Virus record (IMG/VR): IMGVR_UViG_3300029267_002897
Location: 115,064 to 179,063 of that record
Source of the DNA: a virus
DNA: 64,000 bases
Direction: 5' to 3' (one strand)
How positions within the stretch are numbered: the stretch's first letter is position 1; the number at the start of each line of letters is the position of its first letter. Of this stretch, positions 10,239 to 18,451 are shown piece after piece. The notes under the pieces are model-generated. The model did no database searches, was not told the DNA's origin, and was given only the letters and a program-made list of their open reading frames with translations. Made by a program: the position numbers and the translations under genes.

Positions 10239-10621
10239 CAGCCTTCGTCCTCGTCGTCCTCATCATCTTCACCAGTAGGGATATCCTTGTCTTCAACCGT
10301 CATAGCCTCTAACCGCTTGAACATGCGTGCAATATTGATTGCCTCTGCGGCTTCCTCAGCACTACGACGTTCGCGTCGAGTGGTGTACTCGAAATTATAC
10401 CTGAACTGGTAAAGCTCTTCTTTGTAAGATTCTAAGAGGTCATCTATATCCTTACTCTTGAGTCCGGCGATGACTCCCAGCATCCGGACAAAGAGCGACA
10501 CGAGCGTGAACTTCTCGTTCCGCTCTCGGAGAATAGACTCCGCCAGAAGTTGTTCCTGAAACGAGCCGCCTTTAGGCAAGGGAGCATTATGCACGTAGGC
10601 ATACGCCCGCGTGTGCCCCAT
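10238..10621 (-). CDS. Tail-assembly-chaperone-like ORF, distal part (127 aa)
   Basis: Helical, with an acidic tail (TGEDDEDDEDEG). Contains RNEKFTLVSLFVRMLGVIAG and YKEELYQFRYNFEYTT. It ends exactly where the tape-measure-like gene starts. It has only a weak ribosome site (AGGA 15 bases from ATG), yet its frame can be entered from the upstream ORF by a -1 shift at a T-TTT-TAA site. This is the G/GT arrangement common in tailed phages, although that role rests on position. Confidence 0.5.
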   Translation of the reverse strand: MGHTRAYAYVHNAPLPKGGSFQEQLLAESILRERNEKFTLVSLFVRMLGVIAGLKSKDIDDLLESYKEELYQFRYNFEYTTRRERRSAEEAAEAINIARMFKRLEAMTVEDKDIPTGEDDEDDEDEG

Positions 10622-10629
10622 TGCCGAAT

Positions 10630-10636
10630 TTAAAAA
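10630..10636 (-). other. Candidate -1 ribosomal frameshift site
   Basis: At the end of the 217-residue ORF the codons are GAT TTT TAA. The base before TTT is T, so tRNA-Phe can slip back one base on an identical codon. The -1 frame (TTA AAT TCG GCA ATG) is open and runs into the 127-residue ORF. Efficiency and any downstream stimulatory structure are unknown. Confidence 0.45.
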
Positions 10637-11283
10637 TCCTGCGGGGCACCCTCCGCGAAGACAGCGCGAATCTTCTCGTCAAACTCAAAAACCAACGCCA
10701 TAAGTCGAGCCACAACCGTGTCGTTCAGCTTATCGACCATCTTCAAGCGCTGCTCGAACGCATTGTCAATCTCTTCATCGCTGGCTTCCATCGGGTCATC
10801 TACATGGGGATATTTGCGTTTCCCGACAGACACCAGAGACCCGACCATGTTGTAGCGACTAATGAAATCCTGGATAGATGCTGGAAGGTCTAACCGCTTG
10901 TTCTCCAGCTCCTGGTAAACCCGACGCGTATCTAGGTAGAGCCGCGTACGCAGTCGTACCGGAATACGGCCCATATAGACGGTCTCTTCGTGGTACCCGT
11001 CTACGGTGACACTCTCCTGAATTCGGAGCGCTTCATCCTTGGATACCCCGAGAGTTTCGAGATTCTCTCGATACCGCTTCGCCAGTTCTTGGGGACTCTT
11101 GGGTTTCGGGTTTTCGATGTCGTCAAGGGCATCATCTATCTCCGCCAGCGATTCCTCAATTTTCTCCGCCTGTCCCTCCTCCATCTCCGGAGCTTTCGGA
11201 GTTCGCGGCTCATTATTGGGGGGTCCAGAGAAGTCCGAATCATCCCCAATCCGGGGACGCCCATCCTCACTTGTTCCAGCCAT
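10630..11283 (-). CDS. Tail-assembly-chaperone-like ORF, proximal part (217 aa)
   Basis: The first 75 residues are acidic and disordered (Pro, Glu, Asp). From about 105 a compact helical domain follows (VRLRTRLYLDTRRVYQEL, DLPASIQDFISRYNMVG, DEEIDNAFEQRLKMVDKL), ending EFDEKIRAVFAEGAPQDF. First gene of the minus-strand tail operon, with AGGAGG upstream of ATG 11283. The stop TAA overlaps a slippery-like T run. Chaperone role is inferred from order and from the overlapping second ORF. Confidence 0.5.
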   Translation of the reverse strand: MAGTSEDGRPRIGDDSDFSGPPNNEPRTPKAPEMEEGQAEKIEESLAEIDDALDDIENPKPKSPQELAKRYRENLETLGVSKDEALRIQESVTVDGYHEETVYMGRIPVRLRTRLYLDTRRVYQELENKRLDLPASIQDFISRYNMVGSLVSVGKRKYPHVDDPMEASDEEIDNAFEQRLKMVDKLNDTVVARLMALVFEFDEKIRAVFAEGAPQDF

Positions 11284-11298
11284 TAGGTCCTCCTTGCG

Positions 11299-11336
11299 CG
11301 TTTACGGGACACTATACACAAAAAGGCTGGTATAAG
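11299..11336. promoter_or_regulatory. Divergent promoter region
   Basis: The gap between the leftward tail operon and the rightward glycosylase gene holds TGGTATAAG on the plus strand (11328-11336, an extended -10-like match) and TATAGT on the minus strand near 11312-11317. Convincing -35 boxes are lacking. Confidence 0.45.
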
Positions 11337-11365
11337 AAAGTCCACAACCGACCCGAGGGGTATCT

Positions 11366-11944
11366 ATGCGGTTTATCGAAAAGCTACGTAACTGTGATGC
11401 GTGTCTGGAGTTAGCAGCCACCCGGACCCAAGTAGTCCCGGGGGAAGGACCTATCCCATGCCCTATCGTTTTCCTCGGAGAAGCCCCTGGACGGCTAGAA
11501 GATGAGAAAGGGAGTCCCTTCTGTGGTGCCTCCGGGCAATTATTGCGTGCTGACGCCTACGTCGGTGGGCTCCGCGCCGGGGATTATCATATCCTCAACA
11601 TGCTGAAGTGTCGTCCCCCCGAGAATCGAGACCCCACGTTAGAGGAACTCAAGAATTGCCGCCCCTTCCTGCTACACCAACTGAAGGTCATCAAGCCAAA
11701 AGTCATCGTGTGCCTGGGGAAGTACGCACAGGCGTTCGCCTTGCATCAACCCCCCTACAAAATCGGCGTTACCAAGAACGCCGGAAGAGTCGTCAACTTC
11801 CGATGGGACTACGGACAGAAGAAAGACGTGGTAGCGCTACTCACGTTTCACCCTGCGTTTGTCATGCGCAACCGCGGTAATGAAATTGAAGACGCCTTCA
11901 TCTCGCACTTCCGGAAGGCCAAGAGATACGCCAGGAGATTGTAA
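11366..11944 (+). CDS. Family-4 uracil-DNA glycosylase (192 aa)
   Basis: Removes uracil from DNA. Motifs of the 4Fe-4S (type 4) UDG family are present: GEAPGRLEDEKGSPFCGASG near 34-54, NMLKCRPPENRDPT near 77-90, and the HPA motif (TFHPAFVMR) near 164. The cysteine set for the cluster is visible: C10, C13, and two more spaced 17 residues apart in KNCRPF and IVCLG. Length fits the family. First gene of the plus-strand block and 2 bases from the helicase gene, which suggests a shared repair or replication role. Confidence 0.85.
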   Translation: MRFIEKLRNCDACLELAATRTQVVPGEGPIPCPIVFLGEAPGRLEDEKGSPFCGASGQLLRADAYVGGLRAGDYHILNMLKCRPPENRDPTLEELKNCRPFLLHQLKVIKPKVIVCLGKYAQAFALHQPPYKIGVTKNAGRVVNFRWDYGQKKDVVALLTFHPAFVMRNRGNEIEDAFISHFRKAKRYARRL

Positions 11945-11946
11945 CC

Positions 11947-14163
11947 GTGTACTGCCCAGAATGTGAAATCATTCTGCCCTACGACAAAGCACCCGAAATA
12001 ACAGCGTGCACCGTCTGCGGGCAGCCTTTGCAGGCCACCGTGTCGGATGTCTTTGAGCACGGCAAATACGACCTCGCCAAAGAGAAACGCCCCACTCAAA
12101 TTAGAATGGCGCAAGACATAGAGGCGATTCTCACCACGAAGCGTAACCAAACACTTCTCGCTGAAGGAGGCACCGGAATCGGCAAAAGTTTTGCCTATTT
12201 GGTCCCTTCTCTCCTTCGTCTCCAAGGGCACCGAATAGTAATCTCGACGTCTACTAAGGGACTACAGCACCAGCTCTACTACAAGGACACGCATACTTTA
12301 CTGCGTAAAATGGGCCTGAGTCCTGCTACGGCACTTCTCTATAAAGGCGCAGACAATTACGCATGCTGGAAGTTAGCCAAGGAAGTCCCGGAAGAGGACA
12401 AGAAGGCGTTTGAGACCTTTATCGCCATCGCACGGGAAAAGCGTATTCCCGCCGATATCACTGACTGGGATGGAACGCGCCCCTGGTGGTGGCCGAAAGT
12501 TTCAGTCAAGAACTGCACAGGCTCTAATTGCCGATACTACGAGGATTGCCGACTCCACCCGGAGAAGGCACAGCTCCTTATCGTCAACCACTACCTACTC
12601 GCCATTGACCTCTCGAGAACCCCTGGATGGTTACTGGGGCACTACGACACACTCATCATCGACGAAGCGCACAAAGCGCCCACCGCTTTTCGGTCAGCGT
12701 TCACGAAGACCATGGGGCGTAAAGGTATCGAACGCGCTATCAAGAGTATCGAGAACAACGAGCTTCTTCAGGTTGCCATCGACGACGCAGACGTCATGTC
12801 TTCCCGAGAAGCGGTAAAGCGACTCAAGAAGCTCAAGAAGTTCTACGACACCGCGGAGAATCAGGCCGCCCAGTACCGCGACAACGATACCGGCATTATC
12901 AAGGACCGGAATCACGTGCATTCGCTGATGAACGCCATCTTGCTCCAAGCAAAGGACAACCTTAACAAGTTCATCGCCACTACGCGACAGCTACATCGTG
13001 TATACATCCTGAACGAGCAGTACGATGCGGTGATTCAAGACCCCGGAGAAGTTTACTACTGTCTTTCCGAACTGCGGCAAATCGTAAACGTTATACAAAA
13101 CATGGCGGAGTTCGCCATCGCCGCAGGACATCTGAAACCCAAAGACATGAATGAGATCGTTTCCGATAGCCGCCAGGAAAACGCATCTCTCCTGGACCAG
13201 CCGCAGGGGGCTTTAGTTTCCAACTATGTTCTCACAGTGGAAACCGGTAAATTCGTTTTGCAACCTATTGAGATTGGAACCTTGGTTGGGCCACAACTCG
13301 AAGCAGTTCACAAAAAAATCATCATGTCCGCGACCCTCGCGCTAGGAAAAGACTTCTCGTTCATCCGAGGAGAACTTGGGTTGCCGGAGGGTGAGGTAAC
13401 AGAACGCATATACGAGAGCCCCTTCGACTTGCACAGACAAGCAATGCTCTACATGCCTCGCCACATCCCACTTCCCGCGCAGATGAAGGCCGACCCCGAC
13501 ATCCGGGAGCAGTGGATTCGAAGTGTCACAGAAGAGATTGTCTTCCTGACGAATGTCACCAAAGGGGACGCTTTCGTACTCTTCACTGCGCGCAGCGACC
13601 TGGAGGAAGTGCTAGCTTTACGGCGTACAGACCCCCGCTTCGCACAACCAGACGTGCACCTCGTTGTTCAAGACGGAGACGCGTCCCACGCACTCGACCG
13701 CTACCGCGAAAACGACCACAGCGTCCTCTATGGCCTGAAGACCTTCTGGGAAGGCGTTGACGTAGTGGGAGAGAAGCTACGTCTCGTCATCATCCCGAAG
13801 TTCCCATTCCCACACGTCAACGACCCCGTAATCTCCTCTCTCAAGGAACGCGCAGGAGACAACTGGTTCACGGAAGTCTACATCCCACGAATGGTGTTCG
13901 ACCTGAAGCAAGGGGTTGGCAGGCTCATCCGCACCAAGAAAGATTTCGGGGTCGTGGCAATCCTCGACCCCCGTATCTGGACCGGAACTTCCAACGACTC
14001 TCGGCACCAGAAAATTATCGAACATATCTCTGCTATTTCGGACCCGACAAAACGAAAAAGTATGGGGTACGGAAAGAAGGCTGTCCTTGCCACCGGCTAC
14101 ACCCGACTCACTGACGACTTTACACGAGTACAAACCTTTGTTAAGACGGGTTTACGCTCATAA
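11947..14163 (+). CDS. DinG/XPD-type DNA helicase (738 aa)
   Basis: Superfamily 2 helicase, expected 5'-3'. A zinc ribbon (CPEC 3-6, CTVC 21-24) precedes Walker A EGGTGIGKS at 73-81. Four cysteines for a Fe-S cluster appear in and around NCTGSNCRYYEDCRLH. Walker B is IIDEAHKAP near 237, and motif VI is QGVGRLIRTKKDFG near 658. Start is GTG 11947, with AGGAGA upstream. It follows the uracil glycosylase by 2 bases. The N-terminal ribbon is an addition to the usual DinG core. Confidence 0.85.
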   Translation: MYCPECEIILPYDKAPEITACTVCGQPLQATVSDVFEHGKYDLAKEKRPTQIRMAQDIEAILTTKRNQTLLAEGGTGIGKSFAYLVPSLLRLQGHRIVISTSTKGLQHQLYYKDTHTLLRKMGLSPATALLYKGADNYACWKLAKEVPEEDKKAFETFIAIAREKRIPADITDWDGTRPWWWPKVSVKNCTGSNCRYYEDCRLHPEKAQLLIVNHYLLAIDLSRTPGWLLGHYDTLIIDEAHKAPTAFRSAFTKTMGRKGIERAIKSIENNELLQVAIDDADVMSSREAVKRLKKLKKFYDTAENQAAQYRDNDTGIIKDRNHVHSLMNAILLQAKDNLNKFIATTRQLHRVYILNEQYDAVIQDPGEVYYCLSELRQIVNVIQNMAEFAIAAGHLKPKDMNEIVSDSRQENASLLDQPQGALVSNYVLTVETGKFVLQPIEIGTLVGPQLEAVHKKIIMSATLALGKDFSFIRGELGLPEGEVTERIYESPFDLHRQAMLYMPRHIPLPAQMKADPDIREQWIRSVTEEIVFLTNVTKGDAFVLFTARSDLEEVLALRRTDPRFAQPDVHLVVQDGDASHALDRYRENDHSVLYGLKTFWEGVDVVGEKLRLVIIPKFPFPHVNDPVISSLKERAGDNWFTEVYIPRMVFDLKQGVGRLIRTKKDFGVVAILDPRIWTGTSNDSRHQKIIEHISAISDPTKRKSMGYGKKAVLATGYTRLTDDFTRVQTFVKTGLRS

Positions 14164-14189
14164 AGAAGCGTTTAGAGGAGGTTAGCATC

Positions 14190-14345
14190 ATGGCACGTCC
14201 ACTCGGTTCAAAAGTTGTTCCCTGCCCCAAGAAGCGCTGCAACGGAAAAATCGTTGCCAAGGTTGGAGACAAAGGCAAGTGCAAATACTGCGGGACCGAA
14301 CTCCGCATGACCAAGAAACTCCTTCGGGAGCTTGGCAAGCTGTAA
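14190..14345 (+). CDS. Small zinc-ribbon protein (51 aa)
   Basis: Basic protein with CPKKRC and CKYC knuckles, i.e. a four-cysteine zinc ribbon, then KKLLRELGKL. A strong AGAGGAGG lies before ATG 14190. It is between the helicase and a small unknown gene on the same strand. The size and charge suggest nucleic-acid binding (inference). Confidence 0.75.
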   Translation: MARPLGSKVVPCPKKRCNGKIVAKVGDKGKCKYCGTELRMTKKLLRELGKL

Positions 14346-14348
14346 GCC

Positions 14349-14732
14349 GTGCGTTTCCTAGTTGGCCTGGCAATCAAACAGGACGAACCGGTAACCGTCG
14401 CAGCGACGTGCTGGTACCAGCGCACTCGTCCTCACTTCAGCACCTACGCGATGACACTTTCTCACATGCGAGAGAAACTTCTCGCGCTGGTGCATACGGT
14501 GGGGCCAGACGTAGAAACCACCGTGGATGCGGCCCTCTTTCGAGTCGCAGAGAAACTCTACCTCAAAGAAAAGATTGCCAACCCTGACAACGGGGACCCT
14601 CCTATCCGGGTGTACGTTCCTCCTGGCTTCAAGGACTTCACGTTCAAGTATCCCCATGAGGTCAAACGTAATCACTGGCTCCTGACTGGCGCAAAACGCG
14701 CCCTTGCAGAATGGAACGAGATTCATGGCTGA
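14349..14732 (+). CDS. Hypothetical protein (127 aa)
   Basis: GTG start 3 bases after the zinc-ribbon stop. Mixed alpha/beta sequence with RVYVPPGFKDFTFKYPHEVK near 95-115. No family recognised. It overlaps the next gene by 8 bases (ATGGCTGA). Confidence 0.6.
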   Translation: MRFLVGLAIKQDEPVTVAATCWYQRTRPHFSTYAMTLSHMREKLLALVHTVGPDVETTVDAALFRVAEKLYLKEKIANPDNGDPPIRVYVPPGFKDFTFKYPHEVKRNHWLLTGAKRALAEWNEIHG

Positions 14733-14973
14733 CACACGCCCCGCAACCAAAGAAGAACTCGGCGCTCGGACCACAAGCGATACCTGCGTACGTTGTCGTC
14801 AAAAGCTCAAGCCAGGACACCGGGTTCATATGGTCTTCATCGTAGAGCGTCTCGGGCGTCACCCTATGAACCTCCAGGCTGTCGGGTCGTACCTCATGAA
14901 AGAGTTCGAGCTTGCCCATGACGACTGTACCGACCCCTACCTGCGAGAGGTCGTCAAGGGAGTTGGCGCATGA
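14725..14973 (+). CDS. Small cysteine-containing protein (82 aa)
   Basis: I start it at ATG 14725 rather than upstream to keep a short overlap. It carries CVRC (residues 20-23) and one later Cys in HDDCTDP, with a His nearby, which may bind a metal. Its stop overlaps the next ATG as ATGA. No family recognised. Confidence 0.6.
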   Translation: MADTRPATKEELGARTTSDTCVRCRQKLKPGHRVHMVFIVERLGRHPMNLQAVGSYLMKEFELAHDDCTDPYLREVVKGVGA

Positions 14974-15425
14974 CCAAAACCCCGGGTATCTTCAACCCCT
15001 TCGCCAAGAAGAAAAAGAAAAAGCCGAAATTCAAATCCGCCTTTGACGAAATCGATACTGAGTCGGGGCGCATCAATGAGCCAACCGCGCAGCTAGATGG
15101 CGAGACCTACGTCATCGAAATCAGAGGTATCAAGGACCCCAAAAAAATCGGTCCGCACCTCGTAGCGCTGCTTTACGCCGTTAACCGTGAACACCAGGAG
15201 GAACTCGAGAAAAACGGGGTTCGCATCTTTGCACCAAACGAGCCTGCCTCTCCTACCGCAGATGAATTAGTACTTAAACAGTCAAACGGAAGTGTCTGTG
15301 TTTACGTGGGAAATGACGATAAAAACGAAGAAGCTGTCTTCCGGAGAATCGGTTATGCCTTGACGAAACTCCCGATTACAGATTTATTATCTAAATACAA
15401 AACCCGCGTTTACAGGAGAGGGTAA
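14970..15425 (+). CDS. Hypothetical protein with Lys-rich N-terminus (151 aa)
   Basis: Starts MTKTPGIFNPFAKKKKKKPK, then an alpha/beta region. No recognised domain. The gene carries two one-mismatch copies of the dispersed palindrome (15172-15184 and 15301-15313). Confidence 0.6.
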   Translation: MTKTPGIFNPFAKKKKKKPKFKSAFDEIDTESGRINEPTAQLDGETYVIEIRGIKDPKKIGPHLVALLYAVNREHQEELEKNGVRIFAPNEPASPTADELVLKQSNGSVCVYVGNDDKNEEAVFRRIGYALTKLPITDLLSKYKTRVYRRG

Positions 15426-15426
15426 A

Positions 15427-15693
15427 ATGTCCGCCGAAAAAGCTTGTGGAAAATGCGCGCGATTCTGGCCGCTGGAAAAAGGCATCAAAGGCGGGAAGGT
15501 CATCAAGCTGACCCGCGCCTACTGCCTGGCGAAGACCATCTTCCCGGCCAATCGGGTGGGCAAACATGTCTATCCTCCGGGGGCCAAGGTAGAGCCTACC
15601 CCGCAAGCTCGGGTAATCCCGACCATCGTGCATAAGGACCAGGTGGTGCCCAACTGCCCGAACTTCCGGGCACTGAAAAAACAGGTGGCCTAA
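15427..15693 (+). CDS. Small cysteine protein (88 aa)
   Basis: CGKC near 7-10, a third Cys in RAYCLAK and a fourth in NCPNF suggest one zinc site. Basic middle. A GGAGAGG ribosome site precedes the start. No family recognised. Confidence 0.6.
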   Translation: MSAEKACGKCARFWPLEKGIKGGKVIKLTRAYCLAKTIFPANRVGKHVYPPGAKVEPTPQARVIPTIVHKDQVVPNCPNFRALKKQVA

Positions 15694-16059
15694 ATGTCCG
15701 AAGGTGAAAAGACCAAAACCCAAATGCCTGACGGCAAGGGGGGTTGGGTGGAAGTAGACGCTCTCAAGTTCGAGGGGCAGAAACAGGACCCCGAGAAAGC
15801 TCAGCAGGCAATGGCCGACGCACAGAAGAAGGACTTCTTCATCCGTGTTGGCCGTTGCACCGAGGCGCTCAACAAGTACCTCAAGATGTACGCCCGCGAC
15901 CACGGGCTGGAAATCGAGGAAGTAATCGCCGCCGTATACCTCGAGAACTGCAACAATCGGTACTACTTCCCGGAAGACAAGGGCGGCAAAGAAGGGTTCG
16001 ATGCAGTAACCCAAGAGGTCTGGAACTACTTCAAAGAAGCCGTGCAGAACGAATCCTGA
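15694..16059 (+). CDS. Hypothetical protein (121 aa)
   Basis: Immediately follows the previous stop (TAA ATG). N-terminal 30 residues are polar; the remainder is helical (GLEIEEVIAAVYLENC and AVTQEVWNYFKEAV). No family recognised. A TATAAT lies 10 bases after its stop and begins the next transcription unit. Confidence 0.6.
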   Translation: MSEGEKTKTQMPDGKGGWVEVDALKFEGQKQDPEKAQQAMADAQKKDFFIRVGRCTEALNKYLKMYARDHGLEIEEVIAAVYLENCNNRYYFPEDKGGKEGFDAVTQEVWNYFKEAVQNES

Positions 16060-16068
16060 TTCTTCCCC

Positions 16069-16074
16069 TATAAT
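16069..16074 (+). promoter_or_regulatory. -10 element upstream of the lytic lipoprotein
   Basis: CCCCTATAATTTC precedes the 16,146 gene by about 65 bases. The same context (CCTCTATAATTTC) recurs at 21,835. No clear -35. Confidence 0.4.
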
Positions 16075-16145
16075 TTCCGAAATCACCAAATACATCGAGC
16101 TGGGGGAAAAGTCGCTTGTGGGCTCGATGAAGGAGGTCAAATTGC

Positions 16146-16976
16146 ATGCGCACGACGATTCTATGTTTCATGGTCCTGGCTATTGGCTGTGCCAAACAAG
16201 CTCCCATCCAGACCGCGGCTGACGCAGAACCCAAACCAGTCACAGTTGTTGAACAGATGGTTCCCGTAGAGGAACCTTCCATCGAAGAAGAGCAATCCCT
16301 CGAAGTCGTGGAAATCACCACGCTTCCTCCTCCGCCGGAGGAAATATTCGACCCGGAAGATGTCGCGCTCGCCAAGCGGATATTCAAATGGAAGGTTAAA
16401 TACGACCACGGCATTTGGCACGAGTGCGGCGAGAGATACGCCAAGGAGGACATCAAACCGGCCGCACTGGAGTGGGCGGCAGCCATCAACGAAGCCGCAA
16501 GAAAAACCGAATACCAGTTGCGAAATGGCACCTACGTACGCGTCGACAAGCGCGAAGCCATTGGCATCATGATTTCCGAATCCCGCTTCGATAGATGTGC
16601 CATCGGTCCTAACCCCCGCACATTCGCGTACAAACGAAAAATCATCAAGCGTCCCCCGGCCTCCATCAGTCACTCCCTCGATGAAATCAAACAGATGGTG
16701 CAGCACCCCCAATTCGGAAAGCGCAAGGTCGACTTGGGGCCAGCCCAAATCGTGAAGTCCGTCTGGAAAATGTCATGGAAGGAAATCAAGGAGTTCCTTA
16801 CCCTCGTACCCGGAGTACAGAAAGTCTTCGATGAAATGGCCTATCGCGGCGAGTTCTACAACACTCGGCGGCCTTCCTTGTATTGGCCAGGTTCTCGCAG
16901 AAGTCCGTGGTACAAGAATCAAATCAGCAGGAAGGCTTCGATGGTCTTTCCAGGACTGCTGGAGCGTCCACTGTAA
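16146..16976 (+). CDS. Lipoprotein with lytic-transglycosylase-like domain (276 aa)
   Basis: The signal peptide MRTTILCFMVLAIGC ends in a lipobox, so Cys15 would be lipidated after signal peptidase II cleavage. An acidic Pro-rich linker reaches residue 75. The C-terminal half has the soluble-lytic-transglycosylase pattern: catalytic Glu in EAIGIMISESRFD, then CAIGP and VDLGPAQIV. Predicted to cleave peptidoglycan from a membrane anchor, so a lysis or exclusion role is plausible. AGGAGG precedes ATG. RNA-1 starts right after its stop. Confidence 0.7.
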   Translation: MRTTILCFMVLAIGCAKQAPIQTAADAEPKPVTVVEQMVPVEEPSIEEEQSLEVVEITTLPPPPEEIFDPEDVALAKRIFKWKVKYDHGIWHECGERYAKEDIKPAALEWAAAINEAARKTEYQLRNGTYVRVDKREAIGIMISESRFDRCAIGPNPRTFAYKRKIIKRPPASISHSLDEIKQMVQHPQFGKRKVDLGPAQIVKSVWKMSWKEIKEFLTLVPGVQKVFDEMAYRGEFYNTRRPSLYWPGSRRSPWYKNQISRKASMVFPGLLERPL

Positions 16977-16977
16977 A

Positions 16978-17432
16978 GCACTAGGAGCCGCAACAAGTAC
17001 CGTAGTAACTACGGTAGGGCACTTCGCGTCTTCGACGCAATCGATCCGACGGCCTGCCGAGGACCTGGTGCTCCGGCCGGAAAACCAGCTAGTGCAAAAA
17101 CCCCCCTCTCGTATTGGAGCCTATTTAACTCAGTAGGCACCTGGAGTAACTCCAGGAATCGGAGCCTGCGCTTAGCAGCGCTCCAGTTCGAGGCGTCCGG
17201 GCCGCGGCGGCCTGAGAAGATGAAGCATTCCAACTGCTTACAGCGTCGCTCCGCCGGGTAGCTCCCTCCTCTCAGCAATACGGGAACCATGACTCACTTG
17301 GAATTGCTAATTTTCCCGGAGTAACTCCGGGGCGGAGAAGTGTACTTCGTACAAAAGAAGCCGAGCGGTCTCTCTTCCTGTTCTACCCTCAGCAAGTGAG
17401 TACCGAGCCCGTGCAACGCGGGCTCTTTTTTT
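16978..17432 (+). ncRNA. Large structured RNA of unrecognised class (RNA-1)
   Basis: A 455-base gap between genes that is full of pairings. GCACTAG (16978-16984) pairs with CTAGTGC (17089-17095). CTGAGA (17212) pairs with TCTCAG (17270). ACTCACTTG (17291-17299) pairs with CAAGTGAGT near 17393-17401. Three hairpins share the same G-UAA-C triloop: 16998-17016, 17140-17156 and 17315-17331. Two others have a C-UUC-G triloop (17026-17038, 17341-17353). It starts one base after the lipoprotein stop and ends in a strong terminator. No match to tmRNA, RNase P or group I intron core motifs could be recognised by eye. Confidence 0.75.
17405..17432 (+). terminator. Intrinsic terminator of RNA-1
   Basis: GAGCCCG (17405-17411) pairs with CGGGCTC (17419-17425), followed by seven T (17426-17432). 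Confidence 0.85.
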
Positions 17433-17492
17433 GTTCTTCCGTCAGGCGTTAAAGTCTGTTAACGTTCGTAAACGCACCACAGGAGCTAAAGC

Positions 17493-17813
17493 ATGGACGA
17501 CGCATCTAATCTTTTCACCGAAGAAGGCAAGCTGATTGGGTATGTAGACACCCAAACAGGGGGCCTCCTGATTGCCGATGGCATCTGGGAAGACCAACTT
17601 CCCCGCGTTGACGAGAAGCGTATCTCCCTCGACTTCGCACTCCCCGAGTCGGGCAGCATCCCTGTGTACGGCGCACTCGTCGGAGGCAAGCGCGTTCTTC
17701 TCATCAATATCGACGACATCGAGCCGTTTGCACATACCGACGAGGTGGAAACCGAAGACGAGGTGGACCTGCCCGAACCCGAAAAAGAAGAGGGCGAAGA
17801 GGAACAGGAATGA
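17493..17813 (+). CDS. Hypothetical acidic-tailed protein (106 aa)
   Basis: Beta-rich N-terminal part (KLIGYVDTQTGGLLIADGIW) and a strongly acidic tail of Glu and Asp. AGGAGC precedes the ATG. The stop overlaps the start of the dNMP kinase gene (ATGA). No family recognised. Confidence 0.6.
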   Translation: MDDASNLFTEEGKLIGYVDTQTGGLLIADGIWEDQLPRVDEKRISLDFALPESGSIPVYGALVGGKRVLLINIDDIEPFAHTDEVETEDEVDLPEPEKEEGEEEQE

Positions 17814-18451
17814 TTGTCGGCATCACAGGCCAAATCAACTCCGGCAAAGACACCATCGCCGGTATTCTCCAGGAGAATTACAACGCGGTGAAAATGTCCT
17901 TCGCCGACCCTCTCAAGAGTTATATCCTGCAAATATTCCCTGAAACCGTTACTCAAGAAGCTCTATGGGGTCCAAGTGAAAAGCGTACTCCCGAAGTGCG
18001 TAAGCTCCTCCAAACCTTCGGAACCGAGGTCGCACGTGCTCACGACGAACAAGTCTGGGTGCGCCATACTTTACGGCGTATTTCCTGGTTCCGGCAGACG
18101 GGGAAAGATAGTCTCGGGCTCTTCGACACTACACACAGCAACCGCCCCATCGTCATTCCAGATGTTCGTTTTCTCAACGAAGCAGCCATGGTGACTGAGA
18201 TGTGCGGAGGTGAGTTAATTCGGCTCCTTCGTCCCTTGAGCTACGACCTCGTACAAGCCGAACTCGGAACACGGAATCATCCGAGCGAAACGGAGATGCA
18301 ACAAATACCCGACGCTTCACTGTTCGACACCATCATCAACGATGGTACCTTGAACGAACTGAAGACCAAAATCCATGACGTCATCCACCGAATCATTAAA
18401 GAGCCAGATAGAGACACCTTTCTCGCTGCCAGTAGACCCACTCCCCGGTGA
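17810..18451 (+). CDS. Deoxynucleoside monophosphate kinase (213 aa)
   Basis: P-loop kinase of the phage T4 gp1 type, expected to phosphorylate dNMPs for phage DNA synthesis. P-loop GQINSGKDT at 7-15. Other family features are LQTFGTEVAR, the VIPDVRFLNEA strand and RNHPSETEM. Length fits. Its 3' end overlaps the next ORF by about 77 bases if that ORF starts at 18375. Confidence 0.8.
   Translation: MIVGITGQINSGKDTIAGILQENYNAVKMSFADPLKSYILQIFPETVTQEALWGPSEKRTPEVRKLLQTFGTEVARAHDEQVWVRHTLRRISWFRQTGKDSLGLFDTTHSNRPIVIPDVRFLNEAAMVTEMCGGELIRLLRPLSYDLVQAELGTRNHPSETEMQQIPDASLFDTIINDGTLNELKTKIHDVIHRIIKEPDRDTFLAASRPTPR

Noticed and set aside
16978-17432. RNA-1 as a tmRNA, RNase P RNA or group I intron
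   Set aside because: Conserved core motifs of those classes could not be found by eye; a covariance search would be decisive.
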